A DNA stretch of 64,000 nucleotides, from positions 15,672 through 79,671 of the forward strand of contig JAAEPW010000076.1 in NCBI GenBank assembly GCA_024232355.1, given 5' to 3'. Shown here in pieces: positions 35,802 to 44,873 of the stretch. The notes beneath the pieces are model-generated. The model was not told the DNA's origin, did not search any database, and saw only the letters and a list, made by a program, of their open reading frames with translations. This DNA is from Chloroflexota bacterium. Lineage in GTDB: Bacteria > Chloroflexota > Anaerolineae > B4-G1. Numbering within the stretch: position 1 is the stretch's first letter; each line of letters opens with the position of its first letter. Position numbers and translations under genes: made by a program.

Positions 35802-36751
35802 GCGCACAGCATCCAGAACTCTCGATCATCATTGTGAATTGGAACACCCGCGATTTGCTCGTCCAGTGTTTGCAGTCGCTCAATGACACCGTCGAATCGA
35901 AATATGAGGTGTGGGTGGTGGACAACGCCTCCTCAGACGATAGCGTGGCGGCAGTCCGGGAACAGTTTCCCTACGTTCACGTGATTGTCAACTCGGAGAA
36001 CGTGGGCTTTGTGCGGGCCAACAACCAGGTACTCGATCGCTGCCAGGGACGATACGTGCTCCTGCTCAACAGCGACATCCATGCGCTGCCCGGCTCGCTA
36101 GACAAGACGGTCGAGTTTATGGAAGCGCATCCCGGCGCGGGCATTCTCGGTGTTCGGCTTTTAAATCCTGATAGAACTTTTCAGGCATCGTACACTGTGT
36201 TTCCTACGCTGTGGCGCGAGTTTCTCATCCTCAGCGGACTGGGACGCTGGCTGATTCGTTCCAGCTTTCCTAGCTATGGACCACAGGTAGAAGCAGGCGC
36301 TCAGGAAATCAAGGGCTATATGGAAGGTGCGTATCTGCTGGCTCGCCGTGAGGCTGTGGATCAAATCGGCGGACTAGACGAGCGCATTTTTATGTACGCC
36401 GAGGAAGTAGATTGGTGCTATCGTTTTCATCAGGCTGGGTGGGAGGTGTGGTATTTGCCTCAATCTCCCATCATTCACTATGGTGGACAGAGCACCAAAC
36501 AGCGACAAGGACGGATGGAAGCCGAACTCTATCGCAGCCGCGTCTACTTTTTCCACAAGCATTACGGCAAGGTCTCTGCAAGTTGTCTGAAAATCCTGAT
36601 CTATACGATCACCTTGGTCAAAATGCTCGTGCATAGATTGTTGCGCTTTGTCACCAGGGGGCGTAGCGGGAGACTCGTTACCGGATGGCAAGAGTTGCGC
36701 AGCGCGTTAAGCGGCGTAGATTCGACATTTGAGGGGACGGTGGCATCGTGA
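35798..36751 (+). CDS. Family 2 glycosyltransferase
   Basis: 317 residues from a TTG start that overlaps the previous stop (TTGA), with GAGGAG ahead. The GT-A signature is LSIIIVNWNTRDLL, VVDNASSDDS, NSDIHA (DxD-like) and FMYAEEVDWCYRFHQAGW. A short basic/hydrophobic tail follows. It is close to the GT2 gene at 32192 in layout but clearly distinct in sequence. The sugar is unknown. Confidence 0.92.
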   Translation: MSAQHPELSIIIVNWNTRDLLVQCLQSLNDTVESKYEVWVVDNASSDDSVAAVREQFPYVHVIVNSENVGFVRANNQVLDRCQGRYVLLLNSDIHALPGSLDKTVEFMEAHPGAGILGVRLLNPDRTFQASYTVFPTLWREFLILSGLGRWLIRSSFPSYGPQVEAGAQEIKGYMEGAYLLARREAVDQIGGLDERIFMYAEEVDWCYRFHQAGWEVWYLPQSPIIHYGGQSTKQRQGRMEAELYRSRVYFFHKHYGKVSASCLKILIYTITLVKMLVHRLLRFVTRGRSGRLVTGWQELRSALSGVDSTFEGTVAS

Positions 36752-37950
36752 ATATTCTCATGCTTACCCAGGTTTTGCCTTACCCTCCCGACAGCGGCCC
36801 CAAGATCAAGACCTACAATGTAATCAAATATCTATCTCAATGCCATCGTGTGACACTGGCGTCGTTTGTACGCGGCGATCAGTCGGAACACGTCCGGCAA
36901 TTGGAACGTTATTGCCAAGCGGTGCATACTGTGCCTATGGCACGAAATGCCGTGCAGGATGGGCTGGCGATGGCCCGCAGTCTGTTCACGGGGCAGCCCT
37001 GGATGATGGTGCGCGACGAGCGAAAGGAGATGCGCGCGCTCGTCGACCGCTTGGCGGCGGAACAACATTTTGACGTGGTCCACGCCGATCAACTCAACAT
37101 GGGCCAGTACGCTGAGCGTGTGTCGGACGCGTTCAAAGTTATGGATGCGCACAACGCTTTGTGGTTATTGTACAAGCGCTTGTGGGCCACAATGTCGCCA
37201 GGGCCACGCAAGTGGCTGCTGGGCCGGGACTGGCGATTGCTCAAATCCTACGAGGGACGGCTGATGCGCGAATTTGACGCCGTGTTGGCCGTCAGCCCTG
37301 AGGACAAAGCGGCGTTGCAAGAGGCAGCCGGACAAGGTGTGGGTGCTACAGTCATCCCTATCGCCATCGACACGGACGAGGTAAAAGTCGTCGAGAGAGA
37401 GGCTGAACCTGACCACATCCTGCACATCGGCACGATGTACTGGCCGCCCAACATTGATGCCGTGAACTGGTTCGTCCGCGAGATCTATCCCCTTGTCCGC
37501 CAGCAGCGGCCTGACGTGCAGTTCGACGTGGTAGGCTCTCGCCCGTCAGCCGATCTGCTCGCTCTGAACGATACCGGCCAGAGGATCAACGTCACCGGCT
37601 ACGTGGAGGACCCTACGCCCTACCAGCAACGCGCCGCTGTGATGATCGTCCCACTGTTGGCCGGAGGGGGGATGCGGGTGAAAATCTTGCAATCCCTGGC
37701 CGAGGGTATCCCCATTGTATCTACAACGCTGGGATGTGAGGGGATCGGTGTGACCAATGGCGAGGATATCCTGATCGCGGACGAGCCGGACGATTTTGCC
37801 GCTGCTGTGTTACAGATACTGAATGACCGGGCATTGGCGCAACGATTGTCGCACAACGGGCGGCGTTTGGCCGAAACCAGATATGATTATCGGCACGTAT
37901 GTGTGCCGCTGGATCAAGTATATACACAGGCTGCATCTGCTGGAGCCTGA
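36748..37950 (+). CDS. GT-B glycosyltransferase, family 4-like
   Basis: 400 residues from a GTG overlapping the previous stop by four bases. It opens MNILMLTQVLPYPPDSGPKIK and has HIGTMYWPPNIDAVNWFV, then VPLLAGGGMRVKILQSLAEG and PIVSTTLGCEGI. It is a paralogue of the gene at 33134, sharing the order of all these motifs. The pair probably transfers different sugars to the same polysaccharide. Confidence 0.92.
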   Translation: MNILMLTQVLPYPPDSGPKIKTYNVIKYLSQCHRVTLASFVRGDQSEHVRQLERYCQAVHTVPMARNAVQDGLAMARSLFTGQPWMMVRDERKEMRALVDRLAAEQHFDVVHADQLNMGQYAERVSDAFKVMDAHNALWLLYKRLWATMSPGPRKWLLGRDWRLLKSYEGRLMREFDAVLAVSPEDKAALQEAAGQGVGATVIPIAIDTDEVKVVEREAEPDHILHIGTMYWPPNIDAVNWFVREIYPLVRQQRPDVQFDVVGSRPSADLLALNDTGQRINVTGYVEDPTPYQQRAAVMIVPLLAGGGMRVKILQSLAEGIPIVSTTLGCEGIGVTNGEDILIADEPDDFAAAVLQILNDRALAQRLSHNGRRLAETRYDYRHVCVPLDQVYTQAASAGA

Positions 37951-37969
37951 ATTGACATTAGGAGAACTC

Positions 37970-38929
37970 GTGAAAAAGCACGCATTCAACATTTTAAAGA
38001 TTGTCGTCAGCGCCGGGTTGCTGGTTTACCTGCTGGTCTTTCAGGTTGACTTGAAAGAGTTTTGGAACGTCGTGCGGCAGGCGCGGTGGGGATACTTGAT
38101 AGCGGCGATGATATTGATGATCGTGGGCACTGCACTGCGGGCAGTACGTTGGCAGGTATTGTTACAGGCGCTGGACATTGACGTGCCGTTGCAAAGGCTC
38201 GTGCAACTCTATTTCATCGGCGCTTTTTTCAACATCTTTTTGCCCACCGGTCTGGGTGGGGATGCGGTCAAGATGGCCGAACTGGCGCGTTCTACTGGCC
38301 GCGCGCCCGAGGCGGTTGGCACGACGTTGGTCGATCGTGCGACCGGCTTGTGGGTGCTTTTCGTATTGGCCTTGTTGGCTCTGCCATTCAGCTACACACT
38401 GCTGCCAGATGGATGGTTGCCGATCATTGTTCTTGGAATGTCGGGCGTGGTAGTCGGGGGATGGGTGGTGATGGGCACGCCATTGATCCCCTGGCTTGGA
38501 AGTAAGGTGCGTTTGCCCGGTCAGGAGAAATTGGAGCGATTCTACCGCTCGGTATCCCAATTGGGATACCGAGCGCTGGGCAAAGCGTGTGCAGTATCCT
38601 TGATTTTTGACATCTTGTTGATCATCTTTAACGTGCTAATCGCTCGTGGTTTGGACGTGGATCAACCGCTGGGTGTGTTTCTGTTATTCACACCGGTTAT
38701 TTCTTTCTCGTTGGCCTTGCCAATTTCCATCGGCGGCCTTGGCGTTCGCGAGCAAACTTATGTATTGTTGTTCAGCGCGTTGGGCGTATCAGGTACTGTC
38801 TCGGCGGCGATGTCGCTTGCCAATTATGCTCTGACCAATCTGGTGATTGGTCTCTTGGGCGGGATCGTGTACGCTCTGGAGGGCACGAGAGGTCTGATAG
38901 AGAGTGAACAGGATGAGACGAGTGTCTGA
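37970..38929 (+). CDS. Flippase-like integral membrane protein (AglD / LPG synthase TM family)
   Basis: 319 residues with about eight helices. The family signature GAFFNIFLPTGLGGDAVKM and the later SLALPISIGGLGVREQTYV are plain. The start is the GTG at 37970, preceded by AGGAGA; the longer open frame from 37823 would overlap the previous gene by 128 bp. Family members are thought to move or modify lipid-linked sugars or lipids; the exact activity is unknown. It is coupled to the following polyprenyl glycosyltransferase by a 26-bp overlap. Confidence 0.88.
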   Translation: MKKHAFNILKIVVSAGLLVYLLVFQVDLKEFWNVVRQARWGYLIAAMILMIVGTALRAVRWQVLLQALDIDVPLQRLVQLYFIGAFFNIFLPTGLGGDAVKMAELARSTGRAPEAVGTTLVDRATGLWVLFVLALLALPFSYTLLPDGWLPIIVLGMSGVVVGGWVVMGTPLIPWLGSKVRLPGQEKLERFYRSVSQLGYRALGKACAVSLIFDILLIIFNVLIARGLDVDQPLGVFLLFTPVISFSLALPISIGGLGVREQTYVLLFSALGVSGTVSAAMSLANYALTNLVIGLLGGIVYALEGTRGLIESEQDETSV

Positions 38930-39923
38930 ACCGGAAAAGGCGGCCTCGCCGATAGATATATCGGCCGTTATACCGGTTTATAACGAGGAGCAGAACCTGG
39001 GTTTATTGTATGAACAGCTAAAAGCCGTCATGCAGGAACTGGAGCTGCGCCACGAGATCATTTTTGTCGACGATGGCAGCACAGACGGTAGTTATAACGT
39101 GGCAAAGGGCTTGCACGCCAAGGATGACTGTGTCAAGCTGATTCGGTTTCGACGCAATTTTGGACAGACGGCGGCTTTTTCTGCTGGGTTCGATTACGCT
39201 CGCGGCGATTTGGTTGTCACGCTCGATGCGGATGGGCAAAACGATCCGGCCGATATTCCACGTTTACTGGACAAGCTGCACGAGGGAGATTATGATATTG
39301 TCACCGGCTGGCGCGTCAACCGTCAGGAATCCTTTGTGCGACGATTGTTATCCAAAATGGGGAATTGGGTCATTAGCCGGGCCTCCCATATCTCGATCCA
39401 GGACCGGGGCTGTTCGCTCAAGATATTCAGAACCGAACTGGTCAAGAATATGCAGCTTTATGGACAGTTGCATCGCTTTTTGCCTGAATTGGCCAGCACC
39501 ATCGGCGCGCGCGTGGCCGAGGTGCCGGTGAATGATCGTGATCGCCAGTTTGGTCAGTCGAAATATGGTGCGTTGACGCGTGCTCCTCGCGTCATTCTGG
39601 ACCTGGTCACAGTCTCATTTTTGTTGGGCTTTTTTTCCACTCCGATGCGATTTTTTGGCTCTATCGCTTTTGTCAGTGGTTCGTTGGGCACCCTGATTGG
39701 CGGGGGATTGGCCCTGACCAAGATTTATCGCGGTCTCGTAGGTGGCTGGGAGAGTTTTCACGCATACGAAATTGGCGCCCGCCCGCTCCTACTTTTCTCT
39801 TTCATGTTGATATTGTTGAGCGTGCAATTTTTGATGATGGGCTTGTTGGGAGAGATGATTATGCGTACCTATTACGAGGCGCAAGACAAGCCAACGTATT
39901 TTGTTCGGGATGTATTGGACTAG
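38904..39923 (+). CDS. Polyprenyl-phosphate glycosyltransferase (DPM1/ArnC-like)
   Basis: 339 residues. A GT2 catalytic domain (about 20-240) shows SAVIPVYNEEQNL, FVDDGSTDGS, LDADGQNDP and the acceptor-side QDRGCSLKIF. Two C-terminal helices (about 245-275 and 285-315) anchor it. Such enzymes load a sugar onto undecaprenyl phosphate for use outside by GT-C transferases, and several GT-C-like genes follow directly. The GTG start lies inside the previous gene. Confidence 0.92.
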   Translation: MNRMRRVSEPEKAASPIDISAVIPVYNEEQNLGLLYEQLKAVMQELELRHEIIFVDDGSTDGSYNVAKGLHAKDDCVKLIRFRRNFGQTAAFSAGFDYARGDLVVTLDADGQNDPADIPRLLDKLHEGDYDIVTGWRVNRQESFVRRLLSKMGNWVISRASHISIQDRGCSLKIFRTELVKNMQLYGQLHRFLPELASTIGARVAEVPVNDRDRQFGQSKYGALTRAPRVILDLVTVSFLLGFFSTPMRFFGSIAFVSGSLGTLIGGGLALTKIYRGLVGGWESFHAYEIGARPLLLFSFMLILLSVQFLMMGLLGEMIMRTYYEAQDKPTYFVRDVLD

Positions 39924-39938
39924 ATTGGGGATAACCAA

Positions 39939-41786
39939 GTGCAGAAATTAAAATCCAAAAAAGCTTTGATAATCATACTGATATGTCTGGTCGGCGTGGC
40001 GATTTTGGGCATAGCGGTGCTAAAGGTGCCCAGGTTAAAGAGCATGGCGCGCAACATTATGCAAGCGACGGGGATAGAATCCATGGTGATGCCCGTCTTG
40101 CAAAAAATCGGGTTGGCGGAACCTCCGTGGGATGAGCGGATGGTGGTGACGCCCATTGGCCCATCAGATCGGATTAGCGCCCGCCGGTTCGTGGTTGCTG
40201 ATCTGCACAAGGCCCTGGTGCGCAGTGACTTTGAGCAAGCAGCCCAACTGAACAGCATACTCGCCCAAGAAGCTTTCCAACGCGCGCATCGGGCGATGGA
40301 GGCGTGGAAAACAATGCGGGACGAACAGACTGGCCTCGTGCCCAAGTCTACCCATCCACGGCTGGCTTATTGGGATCCCGAAGACGTTGCCGCTGACCTG
40401 TTCCCGTTTTTACTTCTCAGCAGTCAGTATCTGGATCGTGAGAGCGAGGTGCTGTGGCTAGAGACCCTGTCCAATGAGCGCGAGATTTGTGGGCCGATGC
40501 CTTGCTCGATAGAGCTTTATTCCGGTCAAGTGATCGACGAAGAGATGTCCAGAATCATCTTTAGCGCGTCCGAGTATGCAAAGGATGGCGTGTTGGCGGT
40601 TAGCGAGCGATTTGGCCAAGGACCCTGGTTCGACCGTATGGAAGAGATCATGAACGCGCTCATCGACGCGGCCTATGTAGAGACCGAAGCGGGCAAGATA
40701 AGCGATCGGGGAACAGAAGCCAATGGCGAGATGTTGCAAGTGTTGAGCAGGCTCTATTGGGCGACGGGAAACGATCGATACCTGGAAATGGCAGAGCGTA
40801 TTGCCGAGGCATATCTTTTTGATGTGTTTCCCAAGAACCGTTATCTACCTGCCACGTATTGGGATTTTGACAACGGTCAACCCCAGAGCGATGATTTTCG
40901 CCTGCGCGATCATGGTTCCGAAATTGCTCCTGGCCTGGTCGAACTCTATTTGTTGGAAAAGCTGCACGAGCGTCCCCAGGCCCAACGCTATCGCGAGCCG
41001 TTGAAACTTTTCCTGGACGCTATGCTGGCATTGCCCCGGACTGATGATGGATTGTGGTATAACAGTGTGGATGCCAGAACGGGCGACGCCTTGGATGCTC
41101 GCCCGGTTGATACCTGGGGCTATCTCCTCTTGGGCTACCAGACCTTTGATATGGTCGAGGGCAGCGATGTTTACCAATCCGAGATCGAGCGCGTGATGAG
41201 GGCGGCTGCCTCGCGTAAGTCGTTTGCGTGGGAAGAGGACTATTTGGATGGATATGCCGACACCATCGAGTCTATGCTATATTTGCTGCCGTGGCACGAT
41301 ATTCCCGAATGCCACCGTTGGGTAGACGATGAAATCGAAGTGATGTTGGACAAACAGGATGACGCGGGTTTCATCGAGCAATGGTATCTCGACGGAAACT
41401 ATATCCGCACCGCGCTTTTATATGCGACCTACAAAACGAAGGGCATTACGCTAGGCCCTTGGCAAGAAGACGTGCGCTTGGGCGCTGCTTATGATTCTGA
41501 CAACAGAGAACTCTACGTTCACTTGAGCGCCGATACAAACTGGGAGGGTGTACTGCAATTCGACGTGCCCCGACACCAAATGTTCTGGAATCTGCCTTTT
41601 GAATATCCACGTCTCAACGGGACGCCAGAGTGGTTCACCGTGGAATCTGAAAATACATACATCGTCGTCAATCTTGATGCTGATGAGGAATCTACATATT
41701 CAGGACAACAACTGGCGGCGGGCCTGACTGTGAATTTGAGTCAAGATGGACCAGACACCTTACGCTTGAAAATTGTGGAACAGTGA
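39939..41786 (+). CDS. Membrane-anchored alpha/alpha-toroid-like protein, unknown (copy 1)
   Basis: 615 residues from a GTG start. An N-terminal anchor (about 8-28) precedes a large outer domain made of helical pairs rich in Trp, Tyr, Glu and Asp (SEYAKDGVLAVSERFGQGPW, GTEANGEMLQVLSRLYW, GLWYNSVDARTG). This resembles six-hairpin glycosidase or epimerase toroids. A small beta-rich C-terminal domain (about 505-610) ends it. No glycosidase family can be named. A close paralogue of almost equal length lies at 52905. Its place between the lipid-linked glycosyltransferase and GT-C genes suggests work on extracellular glycan. Confidence 0.75.
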   Translation: MQKLKSKKALIIILICLVGVAILGIAVLKVPRLKSMARNIMQATGIESMVMPVLQKIGLAEPPWDERMVVTPIGPSDRISARRFVVADLHKALVRSDFEQAAQLNSILAQEAFQRAHRAMEAWKTMRDEQTGLVPKSTHPRLAYWDPEDVAADLFPFLLLSSQYLDRESEVLWLETLSNEREICGPMPCSIELYSGQVIDEEMSRIIFSASEYAKDGVLAVSERFGQGPWFDRMEEIMNALIDAAYVETEAGKISDRGTEANGEMLQVLSRLYWATGNDRYLEMAERIAEAYLFDVFPKNRYLPATYWDFDNGQPQSDDFRLRDHGSEIAPGLVELYLLEKLHERPQAQRYREPLKLFLDAMLALPRTDDGLWYNSVDARTGDALDARPVDTWGYLLLGYQTFDMVEGSDVYQSEIERVMRAAASRKSFAWEEDYLDGYADTIESMLYLLPWHDIPECHRWVDDEIEVMLDKQDDAGFIEQWYLDGNYIRTALLYATYKTKGITLGPWQEDVRLGAAYDSDNRELYVHLSADTNWEGVLQFDVPRHQMFWNLPFEYPRLNGTPEWFTVESENTYIVVNLDADEESTYSGQQLAAGLTVNLSQDGPDTLRLKIVEQ

Positions 41787-41835
41787 TCGGGAACAATTGC
41801 GAGTATCCAGTGGATAGGACTTGGGGAGTGGCGAT

Positions 41836-43341
41836 ATGAACTGGCTCAAAAAACACCGGGACGAATGGTTCATTTTCTTTGTGCTGCTGGTGTGTTACAG
41901 TTATTTTTTACCGCGTTGGGCGAATTGGAGTCAGAATTCGCGCCTCGACCTGGTTCTGGCTATCGTGGACGATGGCACGTTGAGCATTGACACTTACTAT
42001 CAAAATACGGGGGATTATTTTTGTTTCAACCGGGACACGAGAGAGGGCGGTTGTAATCGCGGGGGGGCTCATTACAGCGACAAAGCGCCGGGAGTTGCGT
42101 TTTTGGGCGTTCCAATTTATGCGGTTGCACGGCCTATTTTGCGTTCCGCGCCTGTACAGCGGGTACTAACCCGATTGGCGCATAGCGATGCCTTTGACGA
42201 AACGTTGAATGAACAAGGCACCGGCCTGATGGTTGACAAGGTTCAGGCTGCGATTGTCCTGTATCTGGTTACAGTTGTGGCGGTCTCGATTCCGTCGGCT
42301 GTGCTGGGGGTATTGATCTATAAATTTCTGGGGACTTTTACCCAACACAGCGCCGGGCGAGTTGGGGCGGTGTTGCTTTATGGACTGGCGACAAACGCTT
42401 TTCCCTACTCGGGGGCGTTTTACGGCCACCAGATTACGGCCTTTTTGCTCTTTACGGCTTTTTACGTGGCTTTTCTGATTGGTCGGGAGCGGGTCTCTAT
42501 ACGTTGGACTGTGTTGGTGGGCTTTATGTTGGCCTATGCTATAATCACTGAATATCCTACGGCGCTTATTGTGGGCGCTGTGTTTCTATACGCGTTGTGG
42601 GTCTTGCCCAACCGCCGTTGGGGGATTGGGCTGGTGCTATCTGGGATATTGCCGGGACTGTTGATGATGGCTTATGATTGGGCGATCTTTGAGAACATCT
42701 TGCCGCTCGGTTATCAATATTCAGAGTTATACAAGGATAACGTTCACGCCCAGGGATTTCTCAGTCTAGTTGGGCCGAATGCCAAAGCTATTTGGGGCAT
42801 TACGTTCGGTTCATTTAGGGGGTTGTTTTTTGTCGCGCCGATTTTACTGCTGGCCGTGCCTGGTTTTGTGATCTGGTGGCGCAAGCGGCAGTACCGCCTG
42901 GAATGGGGCGTTTGCCTGTGGGCAGTGCTTTGTTTTTTCCTATTCAATGGTTCTTCTGTGATGTGGCATGGCGCTTTTTCTATTGGGCCACGCTATCTTG
43001 TACCCATGCTGCCTTTCCTGGCTGTTGGACTGGGGGTATTTGTCGTTACGTGGGGAGCGCATAGGTGGGCCAAGCAGCTGGTGACCATCCTGGGGATTTG
43101 GTCTTTTGTCGTTATCTGGGTCGAGACTGTAGGGGGGCAAAGATTCCCCGATTGGACTCCCAATCCGTTGTTCAATTACTCTTTGCCCAAGTTTATTAGT
43201 GGGGACATTGCGCGGAACATCGGGATGGGTGTGGGACTATCGGGGCACCTGAGCCTTTTGCCATTGCTTGTCGTCGTGACTGGGTTGGGCGTGCTCTACT
43301 TTTATACGAACCGCGCCATTGCAAAGGAGGTAATGTCATGA
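41836..43341 (+). CDS. GT-C-like multi-pass membrane protein
   Basis: 501 residues from the ATG at 41836 (GGGGAG ahead), with about eleven helices. The first outer loop holds acidic residues and an SHYSDKAP-like segment, HYSDKAPGVAFLGVPIYA, typical of predicted GT-C transferases that use lipid-linked sugars. Conserved-looking SSVMWHGAFSIGPRYLVPMLPF lies in the last third. It overlaps the next gene by four bases. Donor and acceptor are unknown. Confidence 0.8.
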   Translation: MNWLKKHRDEWFIFFVLLVCYSYFLPRWANWSQNSRLDLVLAIVDDGTLSIDTYYQNTGDYFCFNRDTREGGCNRGGAHYSDKAPGVAFLGVPIYAVARPILRSAPVQRVLTRLAHSDAFDETLNEQGTGLMVDKVQAAIVLYLVTVVAVSIPSAVLGVLIYKFLGTFTQHSAGRVGAVLLYGLATNAFPYSGAFYGHQITAFLLFTAFYVAFLIGRERVSIRWTVLVGFMLAYAIITEYPTALIVGAVFLYALWVLPNRRWGIGLVLSGILPGLLMMAYDWAIFENILPLGYQYSELYKDNVHAQGFLSLVGPNAKAIWGITFGSFRGLFFVAPILLLAVPGFVIWWRKRQYRLEWGVCLWAVLCFFLFNGSSVMWHGAFSIGPRYLVPMLPFLAVGLGVFVVTWGAHRWAKQLVTILGIWSFVVIWVETVGGQRFPDWTPNPLFNYSLPKFISGDIARNIGMGVGLSGHLSLLPLLVVVTGLGVLYFYTNRAIAKEVMS

Positions 43342-44852
43342 TGCGTTTAGTCGAACGCTTTCGCTCCTGGATTTCTTCGGAAAAGGTATGGATTGCGATG
43401 GCATTGTGTGTTCTCGTAATCGTGACCCGAATTCCGTTTCGCGCTCGGATATTGCATCACTGGGATTCGGTTAATTTTGCCTTGGCAATGGAGCATTTTG
43501 ATGTGCGGTTGCATCAACCGCATCCTCCCGGAACATTTGTGATCTATATCATGATGGGACGTCTGTTCAATATTTTCCTGCACGCCCCCAATGCCAGCCT
43601 GGTCTGGTTGAGCGTCGTGTTGAGTGGTCTGGGGACGGCGGTCCTGTTTTTGCTTAGTGATGAATGCTTTGGCCGCAAGGTCGGCTTGACCACGGCATTT
43701 CTGGCACTTGCCAGCCCAATGATCTGGTTTCACGGAGAGGTCGCGCTTTCCTACACATTCGAGTTTTTGTGGGTTCCCCTCATCGTCTACTCTTGCTACA
43801 AGATGCAGACCCGGGGGTGGGGGGCCTTGTTGGCGTCGGCGTTGCTGATTGGCATAGCGGGTGGCGTGCGTCCCAATACACCGGTGTTTTTGTTTCCCTT
43901 GTGGGCGGTCGGAGTCCTTGTTTGCAAATATCCCATCAAACGCATCATTGTGGCCCTGGTGGTGATGGCGTTGGGCGTGTTGATTTGGGCTGTTCCGATG
44001 GTTGCAATGTCCGGTGGTGTGGCCGAGTACATTGACGTGATGCGTTGGTGGCAGAACCAGCACACAGAATCGTCTGCCAGCGTGTACGGAATTGCAGAGA
44101 ATGTAGCGCGCTTTGCTATGTACGCTGTCTACACGTTGGGTCTGGGCTTGATTCCCCTGGCGATAGCGGCAGTTCGCCATATGCCGGACATTGTCGCCAA
44201 CCTCAAAAAGGATTGGCGAGCGCAAGTGCTGGCGGTGTGGATCTTACCAGCGGCGGGTTATTTCACCATCATTCACTTGCGGCAGCCGGGGCATACGTTC
44301 ACCATTCAACCCGCGTTTCTTTTGCTCACCGGCCTGGCGCTCGTTTCCCTGGCCCGGAAAGGAGAGACCTTTCGCCGGGAAATTTGGATCGCTACGACAG
44401 CGGTCGTGGTGATCGTCAACACACTGTTCTTTTTGCTTGGGCCAGCGTATCTGTTTGGCAGCACCCGTATGCTGTTCACAGCACCTACGTGGAATGCAAT
44501 TCGTAATTACGACCAGTACGTGACTGTGCGATTAGACACTATCCGGGACACTTTTTCGCCTGGAGAAACGACCGTGCTTGCCGGTGGACGAAACTTTCGC
44601 CTGCCCGATTTTTATCTGCCGGATTTTCAACTACCGTCGCTCTCACACCAGATTGATACGGGGCCGGTGACGTTGTCAGACCCAATCAATACCCTGGTAC
44701 TCTTTGATGATTCGGCGCTGCCGGAATTGTCCGAGAATGTGGTTGTACAATCTGTATCCTTGCCGAACGGCGAACTCTTGCACTACATCACCTGGGATGA
44801 GACCCAGGTTGTCCAAATGGGTCAAGACTGGCTAGAGATTCGCGACAAGTAG
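43338..44852 (+). CDS. GT-C-like membrane glycosyltransferase (paralogue A)
   Basis: 504 residues with about nine to ten helices, then an outer C-terminal domain (about 385-504). The first loop has WDSVNFALAMEHFDVRLHQP followed by HPPG, an acidic-plus-His/Pro loop in the place where PMT/ArnT-type enzymes carry their catalytic Asp. AGGAGG lies before the ATG, which overlaps the previous stop. The gene at 46567 is a paralogue with the same loop. Confidence 0.8.
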   Translation: MMRLVERFRSWISSEKVWIAMALCVLVIVTRIPFRARILHHWDSVNFALAMEHFDVRLHQPHPPGTFVIYIMMGRLFNIFLHAPNASLVWLSVVLSGLGTAVLFLLSDECFGRKVGLTTAFLALASPMIWFHGEVALSYTFEFLWVPLIVYSCYKMQTRGWGALLASALLIGIAGGVRPNTPVFLFPLWAVGVLVCKYPIKRIIVALVVMALGVLIWAVPMVAMSGGVAEYIDVMRWWQNQHTESSASVYGIAENVARFAMYAVYTLGLGLIPLAIAAVRHMPDIVANLKKDWRAQVLAVWILPAAGYFTIIHLRQPGHTFTIQPAFLLLTGLALVSLARKGETFRREIWIATTAVVVIVNTLFFLLGPAYLFGSTRMLFTAPTWNAIRNYDQYVTVRLDTIRDTFSPGETTVLAGGRNFRLPDFYLPDFQLPSLSHQIDTGPVTLSDPINTLVLFDDSALPELSENVVVQSVSLPNGELLHYITWDETQVVQMGQDWLEIRDK

Positions 44853-44873
44853 CCCTGAGCGGAGGCTGAAAAG